Assembly (NCBI RefSeq): GCF_003731635.1
Contig: NZ_RCUA01000021.1
Coordinates: forward strand, 97,004 to 161,003
Direction of reading: 5' to 3'
Length of the DNA: 64,000 nt
Source of the DNA: Marisediminitalea oceani
Lineage (GTDB): Bacteria > Pseudomonadota > Gammaproteobacteria > Enterobacterales > Alteromonadaceae
Numbering within the stretch: position 1 is the stretch's first letter; each line of letters starts with the position of its first letter. Shown here in pieces: positions 56,304 through 64,000 of the stretch. The position numbers and the translations under genes are program-made. A model generated the notes under the pieces. That model had not been told where the DNA came from. It was given only the letters and a program-made list of their open reading frames with translations, and ran no database searches.

Positions 56304-56312
56304 TGTTATAAT
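56304..56312 (+). promoter_or_regulatory. Extended -10 promoter for rluD
   Basis: TGTTATAAT (56304-56312): a perfect TATAAT preceded by TG at the extended -10 position. The -35 region is weak. It lies 30 bases before the rluD ATG. Confidence 0.6.
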
Positions 56313-56342
56313 CTGCCTTTTGTGTTCTCTCTTTAGGCGGTT

Positions 56343-57326
56343 ATGGTACAACAAAGTTCACAGATTTCATTAGCAGCGCAAACCGAATTCCAACACTTTG
56401 GATTGAGGTTAGATCAGGTAATTGCAGATTTGTTCCCTGATTATTCCCGTTCAAAGTTAAAAGAATGGATTTTGGCAGGTAATGTAACGGTAAATGGCGA
56501 AGTGTGCAAAGTCCCGCGTCAAAAAATGACCGGTGATGAGTCAATCGAGATTGAAGCCGAGATTACCCAACAGGTTGCCAATGCGCCGCAAAAAATAGAG
56601 CTGGACATCGTTTACGAGGATGACAGCATCCTGGTAATCAATAAACCAGCCGATCTGGTGGTACATCCTGGTGCCGGTAATCAGGACGGCACACTGCTTA
56701 ATGCACTGCTGGCTCATGTACCTGGAATTGATAAAGTACCCAGAGCCGGGATTGTTCATCGTCTCGATAAAGACACTACCGGCCTGATGATAGTTGCCAA
56801 AACCTTACCTGCGCAAACTCACCTGGTGGAACAATTACAGTCAAGAGTGATGAGCCGTGAGTACGAAGCCCTGGCCTTTGGCACCATGATTGCCGGAGGT
56901 ATCGTGGACGCGCCAATTGGTCGTCATGCCACCAAGCGCACGCATATGGCAGTCCGCGAGTTCGGTAAACCCGCGGTAACACACTATCGGGTTATCGAAA
57001 AATTTCGCGCTCATACTCATCTGCGTTTGAAACTGGAAACTGGCCGGACGCACCAGATCCGCGTTCATATGGCTTATATCAAACATCCCCTGGTCGGCGA
57101 TCCGGTGTACGGTGGCCGCTGGCGTTTACCCAAAGGGGCCAGCGAAGAGTTTGCCGATACGCTGAGAAATTTCAAACGTCAGGCGCTGCACGCCGCTCAG
57201 TTATCTTTGTACCATCCGGAAACTGATGAGTGGATGACCTGGCAGGCACCGCTACCAGAGGATATGGTCAGCCTGATTGAAAGTACCCGCGAAGATACGA
57301 AGCAATTTGGACTGGATGAGCTCTGA
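56343..57326 (+). CDS. rluD: Ribosomal large subunit pseudouridine synthase D
   Basis: 327 residues. N-terminal S4 domain (LRLDQVIADLFPDYSRSKLKEWILAGNVTVNGE) and catalytic motif AGIVHRLDKDTTGLMIVAK with the active-site Asp in HRLDKDTTG; GRTHQIRVHMAYIKHPLVGDPVYGG is the RluA-family end. It modifies helix 69 of 23S rRNA. It overlaps pgeF by 11 bases. Confidence 0.96.
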   Translation: MVQQSSQISLAAQTEFQHFGLRLDQVIADLFPDYSRSKLKEWILAGNVTVNGEVCKVPRQKMTGDESIEIEAEITQQVANAPQKIELDIVYEDDSILVINKPADLVVHPGAGNQDGTLLNALLAHVPGIDKVPRAGIVHRLDKDTTGLMIVAKTLPAQTHLVEQLQSRVMSREYEALAFGTMIAGGIVDAPIGRHATKRTHMAVREFGKPAVTHYRVIEKFRAHTHLRLKLETGRTHQIRVHMAYIKHPLVGDPVYGGRWRLPKGASEEFADTLRNFKRQALHAAQLSLYHPETDEWMTWQAPLPEDMVSLIESTREDTKQFGLDEL

Positions 57327-58047
57327 TATTCCGCTGATTTTGCCAAACTGGCAGGCGCCGGCAAATGTGGTGGCTTACACCACCACCCGCCATGGCGGCT
57401 GTAGTGATGGCAATTACGCCAGCCTGAATGTTGGCGATCATGTGGGCGACTGTACTGAGCAAGTCAGCCGCAACCGCAGATTGCTCCCTCATCATGAAAA
57501 ATTGCACTGGTTAAATCAGGTGCACGGCCATCGGGTAGTGAAATTACCCACGACACAAACAGAAGCTGATGCAGCGGTGAGTCGTTCCGCCGGACATTTT
57601 TGTGCTGTGATGACAGCGGATTGTGTGCCGGTACTTCTTTGTAATCAGCATGGCTCCGAAGTGGCCGCCATTCATGCGGGCTGGAAAGGATTGCACCTTA
57701 ATGTGATCGAGCACACCATTGCTGCGATGCAATCGCCGGCCAATACGTTGCTAGCCTGGATAGGACCGGCCATTTCACAAGCTTGTTATGAAGTGTCTGA
57801 GCAGGTGGCCCGTCATTTCAGTCAGTATCCGGGAGCTATCATTCGCTCTGATAATGTCGATAAATATCTGCTCGATCTGCCAATGATAGCGCACAGTCAG
57901 TTGGCCTCACTCGGCTTACAGCACATCACGCCGTCCGCGCTTTGTACCTATGCCGATGAGCGATTCTTTTCGCACCGTCAGGCGACCCATCAACAACAGC
58001 AGCAAACTGGCAGAATGGTTAGTGTAATAGGACTTCGTGGCGTATAG
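57316..58047 (+). CDS. pgeF: Purine nucleoside phosphorylase/laccase-like PgeF (YfiH)
   Basis: 243 residues from ATG 57316, which overlaps the rluD stop (57324-57326). The metal ligands lie in NQVHGHRVV, TADCVPVLLC and AAIHAGWKG. The family is a zinc purine nucleoside phosphorylase, also implicated in peptidoglycan precursor quality control. The rluD-pgeF-clpB order is as in E. coli except for the peptidase inserted before clpB. Confidence 0.9.
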   Translation: MSSDIPLILPNWQAPANVVAYTTTRHGGCSDGNYASLNVGDHVGDCTEQVSRNRRLLPHHEKLHWLNQVHGHRVVKLPTTQTEADAAVSRSAGHFCAVMTADCVPVLLCNQHGSEVAAIHAGWKGLHLNVIEHTIAAMQSPANTLLAWIGPAISQACYEVSEQVARHFSQYPGAIIRSDNVDKYLLDLPMIAHSQLASLGLQHITPSALCTYADERFFSHRQATHQQQQQTGRMVSVIGLRGV

Positions 58048-58134
58048 CGGTATTTGCTGTACACCTTTTTGCCTATCTCCTACTATGAAGCATGTAACAG
58101 TACATAAACAATAAAAAAGTTAAGGAGACGACAG

Positions 58135-59745
58135 TTGAAAAAAATTATCTCATGTTTGGTTGGCGTAACCGCATCATTGCTATGCGCCAGTGCCGTAAAC
58201 GCGGCTTCACCTGAACGCTTTAAAGGCCATATGATGTTGCTGGCCGACGATCTGCTGGCCGGTCGCGATACCGGTAGTATCGGGCACGACTTTGCGTCGC
58301 TGTATATTGCCAGTGAGTTGCAAAAGATGGGCGTTGCACCCGCCGGTGAAGAAGGCAGTTATTATCAGATAGTGCCATTTAAACAGGCGACCCTGGATAT
58401 GTCATCGCCTAAAATGGTGGTCTCAGACGGCGATGATTCCGTTGAATTTGAGTTTATGCAAAATATGCTCATGAGCGCCGACATCAACAACGAAACATCC
58501 AGTGTGTCCGGCGAGCTGGTTTTTGCCGGGTTTGGTATTGATGCGCCGTACCTGAATTATAGCGATTACGAAAATATCGACTTAAAAGGCAAGATAGCGG
58601 TGATTTTGTCTGACAGACCCCATGATTTCCCCAGTGAGGAAGGTTCGCACTTTCGCCGTTTGATTGCCGACAGTCTGGTAAAAAGCGGTGCTATCGGCAC
58701 CATAGTGGTAAGTACGCCGACCTCTGAGAAAGTGTCACCCTTCGAGAAGCGCAAGTTATATGTAAAAACACCGTCCACTCGCTGGTTAACTAAAGAAGGT
58801 GAGGTTAACAACGGTTACCCGGAACTAAAAGGCGGCGCGACCCTTAGTCTGGAAGCAGGTAAAACCCTGTTTGAGATGGCCGGCATCGACCTGGAAGAGA
58901 TTTTTGAGAAAATCGAAAATAATGAGTCGCTGACACCACGGCCAATGGGGCTGACCGCCACCCTGGAAAAGAAATCGGTACACAGTGAAACCACTAGCCC
59001 CAATGTTGTTGGCGTATTTGAGGGCTCTGATCCCGAGCTTAAAAATGAATTTATTATTTTAAGCGCGCACTCAGACCACATTGGTGTGAGTAAAAACTCG
59101 GTGTTAAAAGACAACATTAACAATGGTGCGATGGATAATGCCAGTGGAGTATCCACCCTGCTTGAAATCGCTCACGAATTTCATCATGCCAAAGAAAAGC
59201 CCAAACGTTCGGTAATCTTTGCTTTTGTGACCGGTGAAGAGAAGGGCTTGTTAGGCTCAGAATACTACGCTACTTATCCTACTGTGCCCATTGATAACAT
59301 TGTTGCCAATGTGAATCTGGATATGCCTATCCTGACTTACCGTACTAACGAGATTATTGCCTTTGGCGCTACCCATAGCTCACTGGAAGATACGGTTAGC
59401 AGTACCTTGCTGAAAAATGAAATGAAGCTGATTGAAGATCCGATGCCTGAGCAGGCCATATTTGTTCGCAGCGACCAGTATAGTTTTGTTAAACAGGGGG
59501 TACCGGCTGTTTTCTTAGTGCCGAGTCTTGCGACTGAAGTAAAAGATGCCCTTGCCGTATCGCCACAAACCTTCCTGGCTAAGCATTATCACATGCCTTC
59601 GGATGATTTAAATTTACCGATTGATTACGAGTGGGCCGCGCAATTTGTTGAAATCAATTACGCCATTGCCCGGGATTTGGCCAACGCGCCTGAACGTCCT
59701 GCCTGGAACAGCGATAGTTTCTTTTCTACCCTGGGGAAAGACTAA
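58135..59745 (+). CDS. Exported M28-family metallopeptidase
   Basis: 536 residues from TTG 58135, with AAGGAG at 58122-58127. Signal peptide ends about SAVNA (residue 23), so it is exported. A PA-type insert (about 110-240) is followed by the zinc aminopeptidase core: SAHSDHIGV, NGAMDNASGVSTLLEIA (metal Asp), VTGEEKGLLGSEYY (Glu-Glu), NLDMP and KHYHMPSDD. It probably removes N-terminal residues from peptides. A terminator follows. Confidence 0.88.
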   Translation: MKKIISCLVGVTASLLCASAVNAASPERFKGHMMLLADDLLAGRDTGSIGHDFASLYIASELQKMGVAPAGEEGSYYQIVPFKQATLDMSSPKMVVSDGDDSVEFEFMQNMLMSADINNETSSVSGELVFAGFGIDAPYLNYSDYENIDLKGKIAVILSDRPHDFPSEEGSHFRRLIADSLVKSGAIGTIVVSTPTSEKVSPFEKRKLYVKTPSTRWLTKEGEVNNGYPELKGGATLSLEAGKTLFEMAGIDLEEIFEKIENNESLTPRPMGLTATLEKKSVHSETTSPNVVGVFEGSDPELKNEFIILSAHSDHIGVSKNSVLKDNINNGAMDNASGVSTLLEIAHEFHHAKEKPKRSVIFAFVTGEEKGLLGSEYYATYPTVPIDNIVANVNLDMPILTYRTNEIIAFGATHSSLEDTVSSTLLKNEMKLIEDPMPEQAIFVRSDQYSFVKQGVPAVFLVPSLATEVKDALAVSPQTFLAKHYHMPSDDLNLPIDYEWAAQFVEINYAIARDLANAPERPAWNSDSFFSTLGKD

Positions 59746-59761
59746 CTATTTGTTTCTGCTG

Positions 59762-59788
59762 GCCGTCTGCATTCGCAGGCGGCTTTTT
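59762..59788 (+). terminator. Rho-independent terminator after the M28 peptidase
   Basis: GCCGTCTGC / ATTC / GCAGGCGGC stem (one G-U pair) at 59762-59783 followed by TTTTT, 17 bases after the stop. Confidence 0.9.
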
Positions 59789-59894
59789 ATTCTGCCTTTA
59801 AACCCGCCCAAAATCAGCCATACTTAACATCAGCCAGATACCTGACCTGACGCAAATTATGTATTTATTTGCGCATAATTTTTGTACAGGTTAC

Positions 59895-59920
59895 TTGAAT
59901 CCGGATTTATTCATACCCAT
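59895..59920 (+). promoter_or_regulatory. Sigma-32-like promoter of clpB
   Basis: TTGAAT (59895-59900), 14 bases, ACCCAT (59915-59920), followed by AAA. This resembles the heat-shock consensus (CTTGAA, CCCCATnT) and lies 40 bases before the clpB ATG, the expected kind of promoter for this gene. Confidence 0.6.
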
Positions 59921-59960
59921 AAAGAGAGCAAGGTTATTAGCACGGTTAAAAGAGGTTTCC

Positions 59961-62531
59961 ATGCGTTTAGATAGATTTACCAGCAAGTTCCAGATTGCGA
60001 TCTCAGATGCGCAGTCTCTTGCTTTGGGCAGAGATCATCAGTTTATCGAGCCCGTGCATTTGATGACAGCATTGTTAAATCAGCAGGGCGGCACCGTTCG
60101 TTCCATGCTGGATCAGGCTGGCGTAAATGTAAATGCGCTACGCTCCGCACTTTCCCAGGCTATTGAAAGACTGCCACGGGTAGAAGGTATTGGCGGTGAA
60201 GTACAGCTAGGCAAAGACAGCGTTGTATTACTCAACCTGTGTGACAAGATCGCCCAGCAGCGCAAAGATGACTACATCACATCTGAAATATTCGTGTTGG
60301 CGGGTATTCAGGATAAAGGCCGTTTAGGCGATATTTTCCGCGAACTGGGTGTTACCAAAGAAGCTATTGAAAAAGCCATTGATGATATGCGCGGCGGACA
60401 GAAGGTCACCGATCCTAACGCCGAAGACGTACGTCAGGCATTAGAGAAGTACACCACCGATCTCACTGAACGTGCAGAGCAGGGTAAGTTGGATCCTGTG
60501 ATCGGTCGTGACGATGAAATTCGCCGCACCGTTCAGGTTTTGCAGCGCCGCACTAAAAACAACCCGGTATTAATCGGTGAACCTGGTGTGGGTAAAACCG
60601 CAATTGTTGAAGGACTCGCCCAACGCATTATCAATGGCGAAGTGCCTGAAGGCTTAAAAGACAAGCGGGTATTGTCGTTGGATATGGGCGCGCTGGTGGC
60701 AGGAGCTAAATATCGTGGCGAATTTGAAGAGCGCCTTAAAGCCGTACTCAATGAGCTTGCTAAGGAAGAAGGTCGGGTAATTCTGTTTATTGATGAATTA
60801 CACACCATGGTTGGGGCCGGAAAATCAGACGGGGCTATGGACGCTGGCAATATGCTCAAACCGGCACTTGCCCGTGGTGAGCTGCATTGCGTGGGCGCGA
60901 CTACCCTGGATGAATATCGCCAGTATATCGAGAAAGATGCAGCGCTGGAACGCCGTTTCCAGAAGGTACTGGTGAATGAACCCAGTGTAGAGGACACTAT
61001 CGCAATACTGCGGGGCTTAAAAGAACGTTACGAACTGCACCATTCGGTAGATATTACCGATCCAGCCATTGTGGCGGCGGCAACCTTGTCGCATCGTTAC
61101 ATCAGCGACCGGCAGTTACCCGATAAGGCTATCGATCTGATTGATGAGGCGGCCTCGAGTATTCGTTTACAGATTGATTCAAAACCCGAAGAAATGGATC
61201 GACTGGAGCGTCGTATCATCCAGCTCAAGCTGGAAGAGCAGGCGCTGGCGAAAGAAACCGATGATGCCAGTCATAAGCGACTTGAAATGATCGAGCTGGA
61301 GCGCGAACAGGCAGAAATTAAATTCGCCGATCTGGAGAAAATCTGGAAAGAAGAAAAAGAAGCCATGCAGGGCACCCAGTCAATTAAGTCTGAGCTTGAA
61401 CAAGCCAAGCTGGATTTAGAAATTGCCCGTCGCGCATCCGACTTAAACCGGATGTCTGAGCTGCAGTACGGCCGTATTCCTGAGCTTGAGATGAAGCTGG
61501 AAAAAGCGGCGGAAAACGAGAACAAAGAAACTCTGTTAATGAAAAACCGGGTAACGGATGCTGAAATTGCCGATGTGCTGTCACGCTGGACCGGTATTCC
61601 GGTGTCTAAAATGCTCGAGGGTGAACGCGACAAGCTACTGCGCATGGAAGATGTGCTGCATAAGCGGGTGGTCGGTCAGCATGAAGCGGTAAATGCGGTA
61701 TCTAATGCTATTCGCCGGTCACGTGCCGGGCTTGCCGATCCGAATCGTCCGATTGGTTCGTTCCTGTTCTTAGGGCCAACCGGGGTAGGTAAAACAGAGC
61801 TGTGTAAATCATTGGCCGGGTTTATGTTTGATACCGAAGAAGCCATGATCCGCATAGATATGTCGGAATTTATGGAAAAGCACAGCGTGGCTCGCCTGGT
61901 CGGTGCGCCTCCGGGCTACGTAGGATACGAAGAGGGCGGTTATCTAACCGAAGCGGTTCGCCGTAAGCCTTATTCTGTGATCCTGCTTGATGAGGTAGAG
62001 AAAGCCCATCCGGATGTGTTTAATATTCTGCTGCAGGTGCTGGATGACGGTCGCTTAACTGACGGTCAGGGCCGCACTGTAGATTTCAAGAATACCGTAG
62101 TGATTATGACGTCTAACCTGGGCTCCGATATTATCCAGGATAAGCATCAGGAAAATCAGTACGAAGAAATGAAATCCATGGTGATGAACGTGGTTGGTCA
62201 GCATTTCCGGCCGGAATTCATTAACCGGGTAGACGATATAGTGGTGTTCCATCCGCTGGGTAAAGAGCAAATTAAATCGATTGCGAAAATTCAGTTGGCG
62301 TCATTACGAGCTCGGCTGGCAGACAAAGGTTATAAACTTGAGCTGTCTGCAGGAGCAATGGATAAACTGGCTGATGCCGGGTTCGATCCGGTATTCGGAG
62401 CTCGTCCGCTCAAGCGGGCTATCCAGACGCAAGTGGAAAACCCGTTGGCGCAACAGTTGCTATCGGGGGCTATTCTGCCTGAATCCACTATCCGTATTGA
62501 TGTGGATGGCGAGCGATTGGTTATTATCTGA
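59961..62531 (+). CDS. clpB: Disaggregase chaperone ClpB
   Basis: 856 residues from ATG 59961 with AGAGG upstream; an upstream in-frame ATG at 59859 lies before the promoter. N domain ([34 protein letters not shown]), NBD1 Walker A GEPGVGKT, a long coiled-coil middle domain (about 410-525), NBD2 Walker [10 protein letters not shown] and [31 protein letters not shown]. It rescues aggregated proteins with DnaK. Its transcript is followed by the IS4 insertion. Confidence 0.97.
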   Translation: MRLDRFTSKFQIAISDAQSLALGRDHQFIEPVHLMTALLNQQGGTVRSMLDQAGVNVNALRSALSQAIERLPRVEGIGGEVQLGKDSVVLLNLCDKIAQQRKDDYITSEIFVLAGIQDKGRLGDIFRELGVTKEAIEKAIDDMRGGQKVTDPNAEDVRQALEKYTTDLTERAEQGKLDPVIGRDDEIRRTVQVLQRRTKNNPVLIGEPGVGKTAIVEGLAQRIINGEVPEGLKDKRVLSLDMGALVAGAKYRGEFEERLKAVLNELAKEEGRVILFIDELHTMVGAGKSDGAMDAGNMLKPALARGELHCVGATTLDEYRQYIEKDAALERRFQKVLVNEPSVEDTIAILRGLKERYELHHSVDITDPAIVAAATLSHRYISDRQLPDKAIDLIDEAASSIRLQIDSKPEEMDRLERRIIQLKLEEQALAKETDDASHKRLEMIELEREQAEIKFADLEKIWKEEKEAMQGTQSIKSELEQAKLDLEIARRASDLNRMSELQYGRIPELEMKLEKAAENENKETLLMKNRVTDAEIADVLSRWTGIPVSKMLEGERDKLLRMEDVLHKRVVGQHEAVNAVSNAIRRSRAGLADPNRPIGSFLFLGPTGVGKTELCKSLAGFMFDTEEAMIRIDMSEFMEKHSVARLVGAPPGYVGYEEGGYLTEAVRRKPYSVILLDEVEKAHPDVFNILLQVLDDGRLTDGQGRTVDFKNTVVIMTSNLGSDIIQDKHQENQYEEMKSMVMNVVGQHFRPEFINRVDDIVVFHPLGKEQIKSIAKIQLASLRARLADKGYKLELSAGAMDKLADAGFDPVFGARPLKRAIQTQVENPLAQQLLSGAILPESTIRIDVDGERLVII

Positions 62532-62547
62532 TTGGCTAAACAAAACT

Positions 62548-62568
62548 AAAAAAGCCGGCAAATTTGCC
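62548..62568 (+). terminator. clpB terminator interrupted by the IS element
   Basis: A-rich tract then GCCGGCAAATTTGCC, which would continue GGC-TTTTT in an intact rho-independent terminator. The left end of the insertion sequence begins at 62569, so the second stem arm and the T run are cut off here. Confidence 0.55.
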
Positions 62569-62586
62569 TAATGCCAGTCAGTTAAG
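62569..62586. repeat. IS4-type left terminal inverted repeat
   Basis: TAATGCCAGTCAGTTAAG; differs from the right repeat at two adjacent positions (AG in place of GA). Confidence 0.9.
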
Positions 62587-62601
62587 CTGACTGGCATTTT
62601 T
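62571..62601 (+). terminator. Terminator hairpin in the left IS end
   Basis: ATGCCAGTCAG / TTAAG / CTGACTGGCAT stem-loop ending in TTTTT on the plus strand, overlapping the last transposase codons. It can stop transcripts entering from clpB and so replaces the broken host terminator. Confidence 0.75.
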
Positions 62602-63906
62602 CTTTGAGGGGTACTTAGCCGGTCTCTTCCTTACCACTCGTGGATAATACCTGTCAGGTCGTTTGTCCGGTAACCTCATCATCCTCAACGATTCCATCAG
62701 GTATTCATAGTGAACTGGCAGCTTGGTCACTGTGTCTGGGATAGTAGTCAGGAAGAACACGATGATATGCCTCATGCAGAGTCCGAAGCTAAGCCTGGAG
62801 GGTGATAGCTCCGGCATATCTTTGACGGCATCAAGCATCATCAACCTAATCAAGTTGTAGGCGAGCAACAGCCCCCACAGTTCCTGACGCACCATCTCAG
62901 GCTTCTTGCTACGAAGCGTCAGTTTTGCCTGATGCAGAGTCTGTTTCATTTCCCTGAAACCCAACTCTATTTCCCAGCGCTGAACATACACATCAACAAC
63001 TTCTGCATAGGGAAACTGCATCGCATCAACCATTGAACTAAGTACGCGATAGGTCTTCCCGTCGACTTCGTAGCGGGTAAGTCTCGCTTCAATAGTTTCA
63101 GGTAAACCATCAAACTTCTTTCGTGCCTGAGGCGATGTCTCAAGGGTCACTAAAGCATCATGTTCGCTTAGTTGATGTTTCACTGTGTACTGTAAATCTT
63201 TACGGGCGGGAAGCATCCAGTGCGTGTTAACCCCTTTAGTCATCCACAAGTACAGTAGCCCTAGCGAGTAATAGCCTCTGTCGAACAGGGTCAGAGAGTG
63301 ATCAGGAACCGAAGGGATAAGCCGCTCTGCGAGAGACATCTCTCCCACATTCCGGCTGTCAAATTCACTGGCCAGAAGAAGGTGACTGGACGTTTCCATC
63401 AGACTGCACATGCGTACCTGCGGGTACGGATTATCCCCCCTGGCATTCCGGTCGCAACCAAATGCATCAAGATTCTCAGCGGTATCCTGAGCACGAAACA
63501 TCACGCCATCAACCGCCAGTACATTTAAACCACACCACTGCTCAAAAGCGTACTCGCCAAATGCCCGCTGTGCCATCAGTTTAAAAGTGTGTCCGACGGC
63601 ATCTTCCCCCAGTCGTTGGCGGGCTTGTACTAGCGCACTAGGCGCAACAAAACGGTTTTTGCCCGGTAGCGAAACATCGAGTTTATTCGCAATGTCCCAG
63701 ACAGGATCGTTACGGAAAAGACTCATACCAACAATGGTAAAAACGACCGAATCCAGAGGTAATCGACGACGCCTGACGGTCGCTACACCTGATAATTCAT
63801 AAGCTTGCTGGAGAAGTTCAGGGTCAACGAAGGACTTCAATTTATCGATAGCATTCAAGTCTTCCGCATGACTAAATGTATCATCGAGGTGTGTAAGTAA
63901 AGACAT
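62578..63906 (-). CDS. IS4-family DDE transposase
   Basis: 442 residues, the length of E. coli IS4 transposase. The DDE residues lie in [18 protein letters not shown] and the YREK-type block [15 protein letters not shown] (Y-x2-R-x3-E-x6-K). Sequence blocks such as [18 protein letters not shown] and [24 protein letters not shown] are typical of the family. No frameshift or early stop is seen, so it looks active. ATG 63906 is preceded by a terminator-like hairpin. Confidence 0.95.
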   Translation of the reverse strand: MSLLTHLDDTFSHAEDLNAIDKLKSFVDPELLQQAYELSGVATVRRRRLPLDSVVFTIVGMSLFRNDPVWDIANKLDVSLPGKNRFVAPSALVQARQRLGEDAVGHTFKLMAQRAFGEYAFEQWCGLNVLAVDGVMFRAQDTAENLDAFGCDRNARGDNPYPQVRMCSLMETSSHLLLASEFDSRNVGEMSLAERLIPSVPDHSLTLFDRGYYSLGLLYLWMTKGVNTHWMLPARKDLQYTVKHQLSEHDALVTLETSPQARKKFDGLPETIEARLTRYEVDGKTYRVLSSMVDAMQFPYAEVVDVYVQRWEIELGFREMKQTLHQAKLTLRSKKPEMVRQELWGLLLAYNLIRLMMLDAVKDMPELSPSRLSFGLCMRHIIVFFLTTIPDTVTKLPVHYEYLMESLRMMRLPDKRPDRYYPRVVRKRPAKYPSKKNASQLN

Positions 63907-63940
63907 AAAAAAATCCGATACCAGAGACTGATATCGGATT
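63907..63940 (-). terminator. Terminator-like hairpin directly upstream of the transposase ATG
   Basis: On the minus strand AATCCGATA (63940-63932) pairs with TATCGGATT (63920-63912), followed by a T run up to the ATG at 63906. CGGA in the second arm is also the only Shine-Dalgarno-like sequence. A transcript that enters from outside would fold this and reduce transposase expression. Confidence 0.7.
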
Positions 63941-63982
63941 GTGAACCCGTAGAAAGATCGGTCAACCGATCAGTATAAATTT

Positions 63983-64000
63983 CTTAACTGATCGGCATTA
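63983..64000. repeat. IS4-type right terminal inverted repeat
   Basis: CTTAACTGATCGGCATTA, the inverse of TAATGCCGATCAGTTAAG. It ends exactly at the last base of the window. Confidence 0.9.

Larger units (their letters stand above)
62569..64000 (-). mobile_element. Complete IS4-type insertion sequence (1432 bp)
   Basis: Bounded by 18-bp imperfect inverted repeats TAATGCCAGTCAGTTAAG (62569-62586) and, inverted, TAATGCCGATCAGTTAAG (63983-64000), which agree at 16 of 18 bases. The second resembles the end of E. coli IS4 as I recall it. The length and the 442-residue transposase also agree with E. coli IS4 (1426 bp). The right end coincides with the end of the window, so the right target-site duplicate is not visible. 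The transposase reads leftward, convergent with clpB. Confidence 0.92.

Noticed and set aside
62578..62601. Terminator hairpin as a native clpB terminator
   Set aside because: The stem starts inside the IS inverted repeat and runs into transposase codons, so it belongs to the element. The native terminator appears to be the truncated palindrome just to the left.

Overview
The window looks like chromosomal DNA of a marine gammaproteobacterium, most likely an Alteromonadales relative (Alteromonas/Salinimonas/Aestuariibacter type). The basis is a PomAB sodium-type flagellar stator next to xseB-ispA-dxs, the rpoE-rseABC-lepA-lepB-rnc-era block next to nadB, the nrdR-ribD-ribE-ribBA-ribH-nusB-thiL-pgpA block, and bamD/rluD-pgeF-(M28)-clpB. 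The genus is an inference. No rRNA, tRNA, CRISPR array or prophage was seen.

Layout. 1-198 is the 3' end of ispH. 262-7003 is a type IV pilus minor-pilin island with eight prepilin-like genes on both strands (pilE-like, three fimT/gspH-like, pilW, pilX, a normal pilV and a 686-residue PilV-like protein with a Cys/His-rich extension). No pilY1 is present. 7198-8376 is nadE-glnB. 8459-13446 holds slyD, ygfZ, sdhE, ygfX, a MaoC-like hydratase and nadB. 13593-20946 is the sigma-E operon followed by lepA-lepB-rnc-era, which then runs into pdxH and tatD instead of recO-pdxJ-acpS. 22354-30134 holds an AhpA/YtjB-like protein, serB, a double-PilZ protein, radA, a small PilZ protein and ettA. 30366-38813 contains a solitary lpxD, glyA, and the nrdR/riboflavin/nusB/thiL/pgpA series. 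38918-40860 has a membrane-anchored hypothetical protein and a DUF3095 gene with no recognisable ATG/GTG/TTG start at its proper N terminus. 41019-46147 is xseB-ispA-dxs (minus strand) divergent from pomAB.

46175-52723 is a stress module. An ECF sigma factor and a ChrR-type zinc anti-sigma sit beside a five-gene minus-strand operon (SnoaL-like, SDR, FAD amine oxidase-like, DUF1365, Cfa) and a LON-domain gene. I find a matching promoter (TGATCC-like -35, exactly 16 bases, CGTATG-like -10) before each of the three transcription units. This suggests one compact regulon, resembling the singlet-oxygen/membrane-lipid response of Rhodobacter RpoE-ChrR, with the LON-domain protein as a less expected member.

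52898-62531 holds a membrane GGDEF-EAL protein, bamD, rluD, pgeF, an M28 peptidase and clpB with a sigma-32-like promoter. The window ends with a complete 1432-bp IS4-type insertion sequence (62569-64000) whose 18-bp inverted repeats are both visible. It appears to have inserted into the clpB transcription terminator, and its transposase gene is preceded by a terminator-like hairpin.
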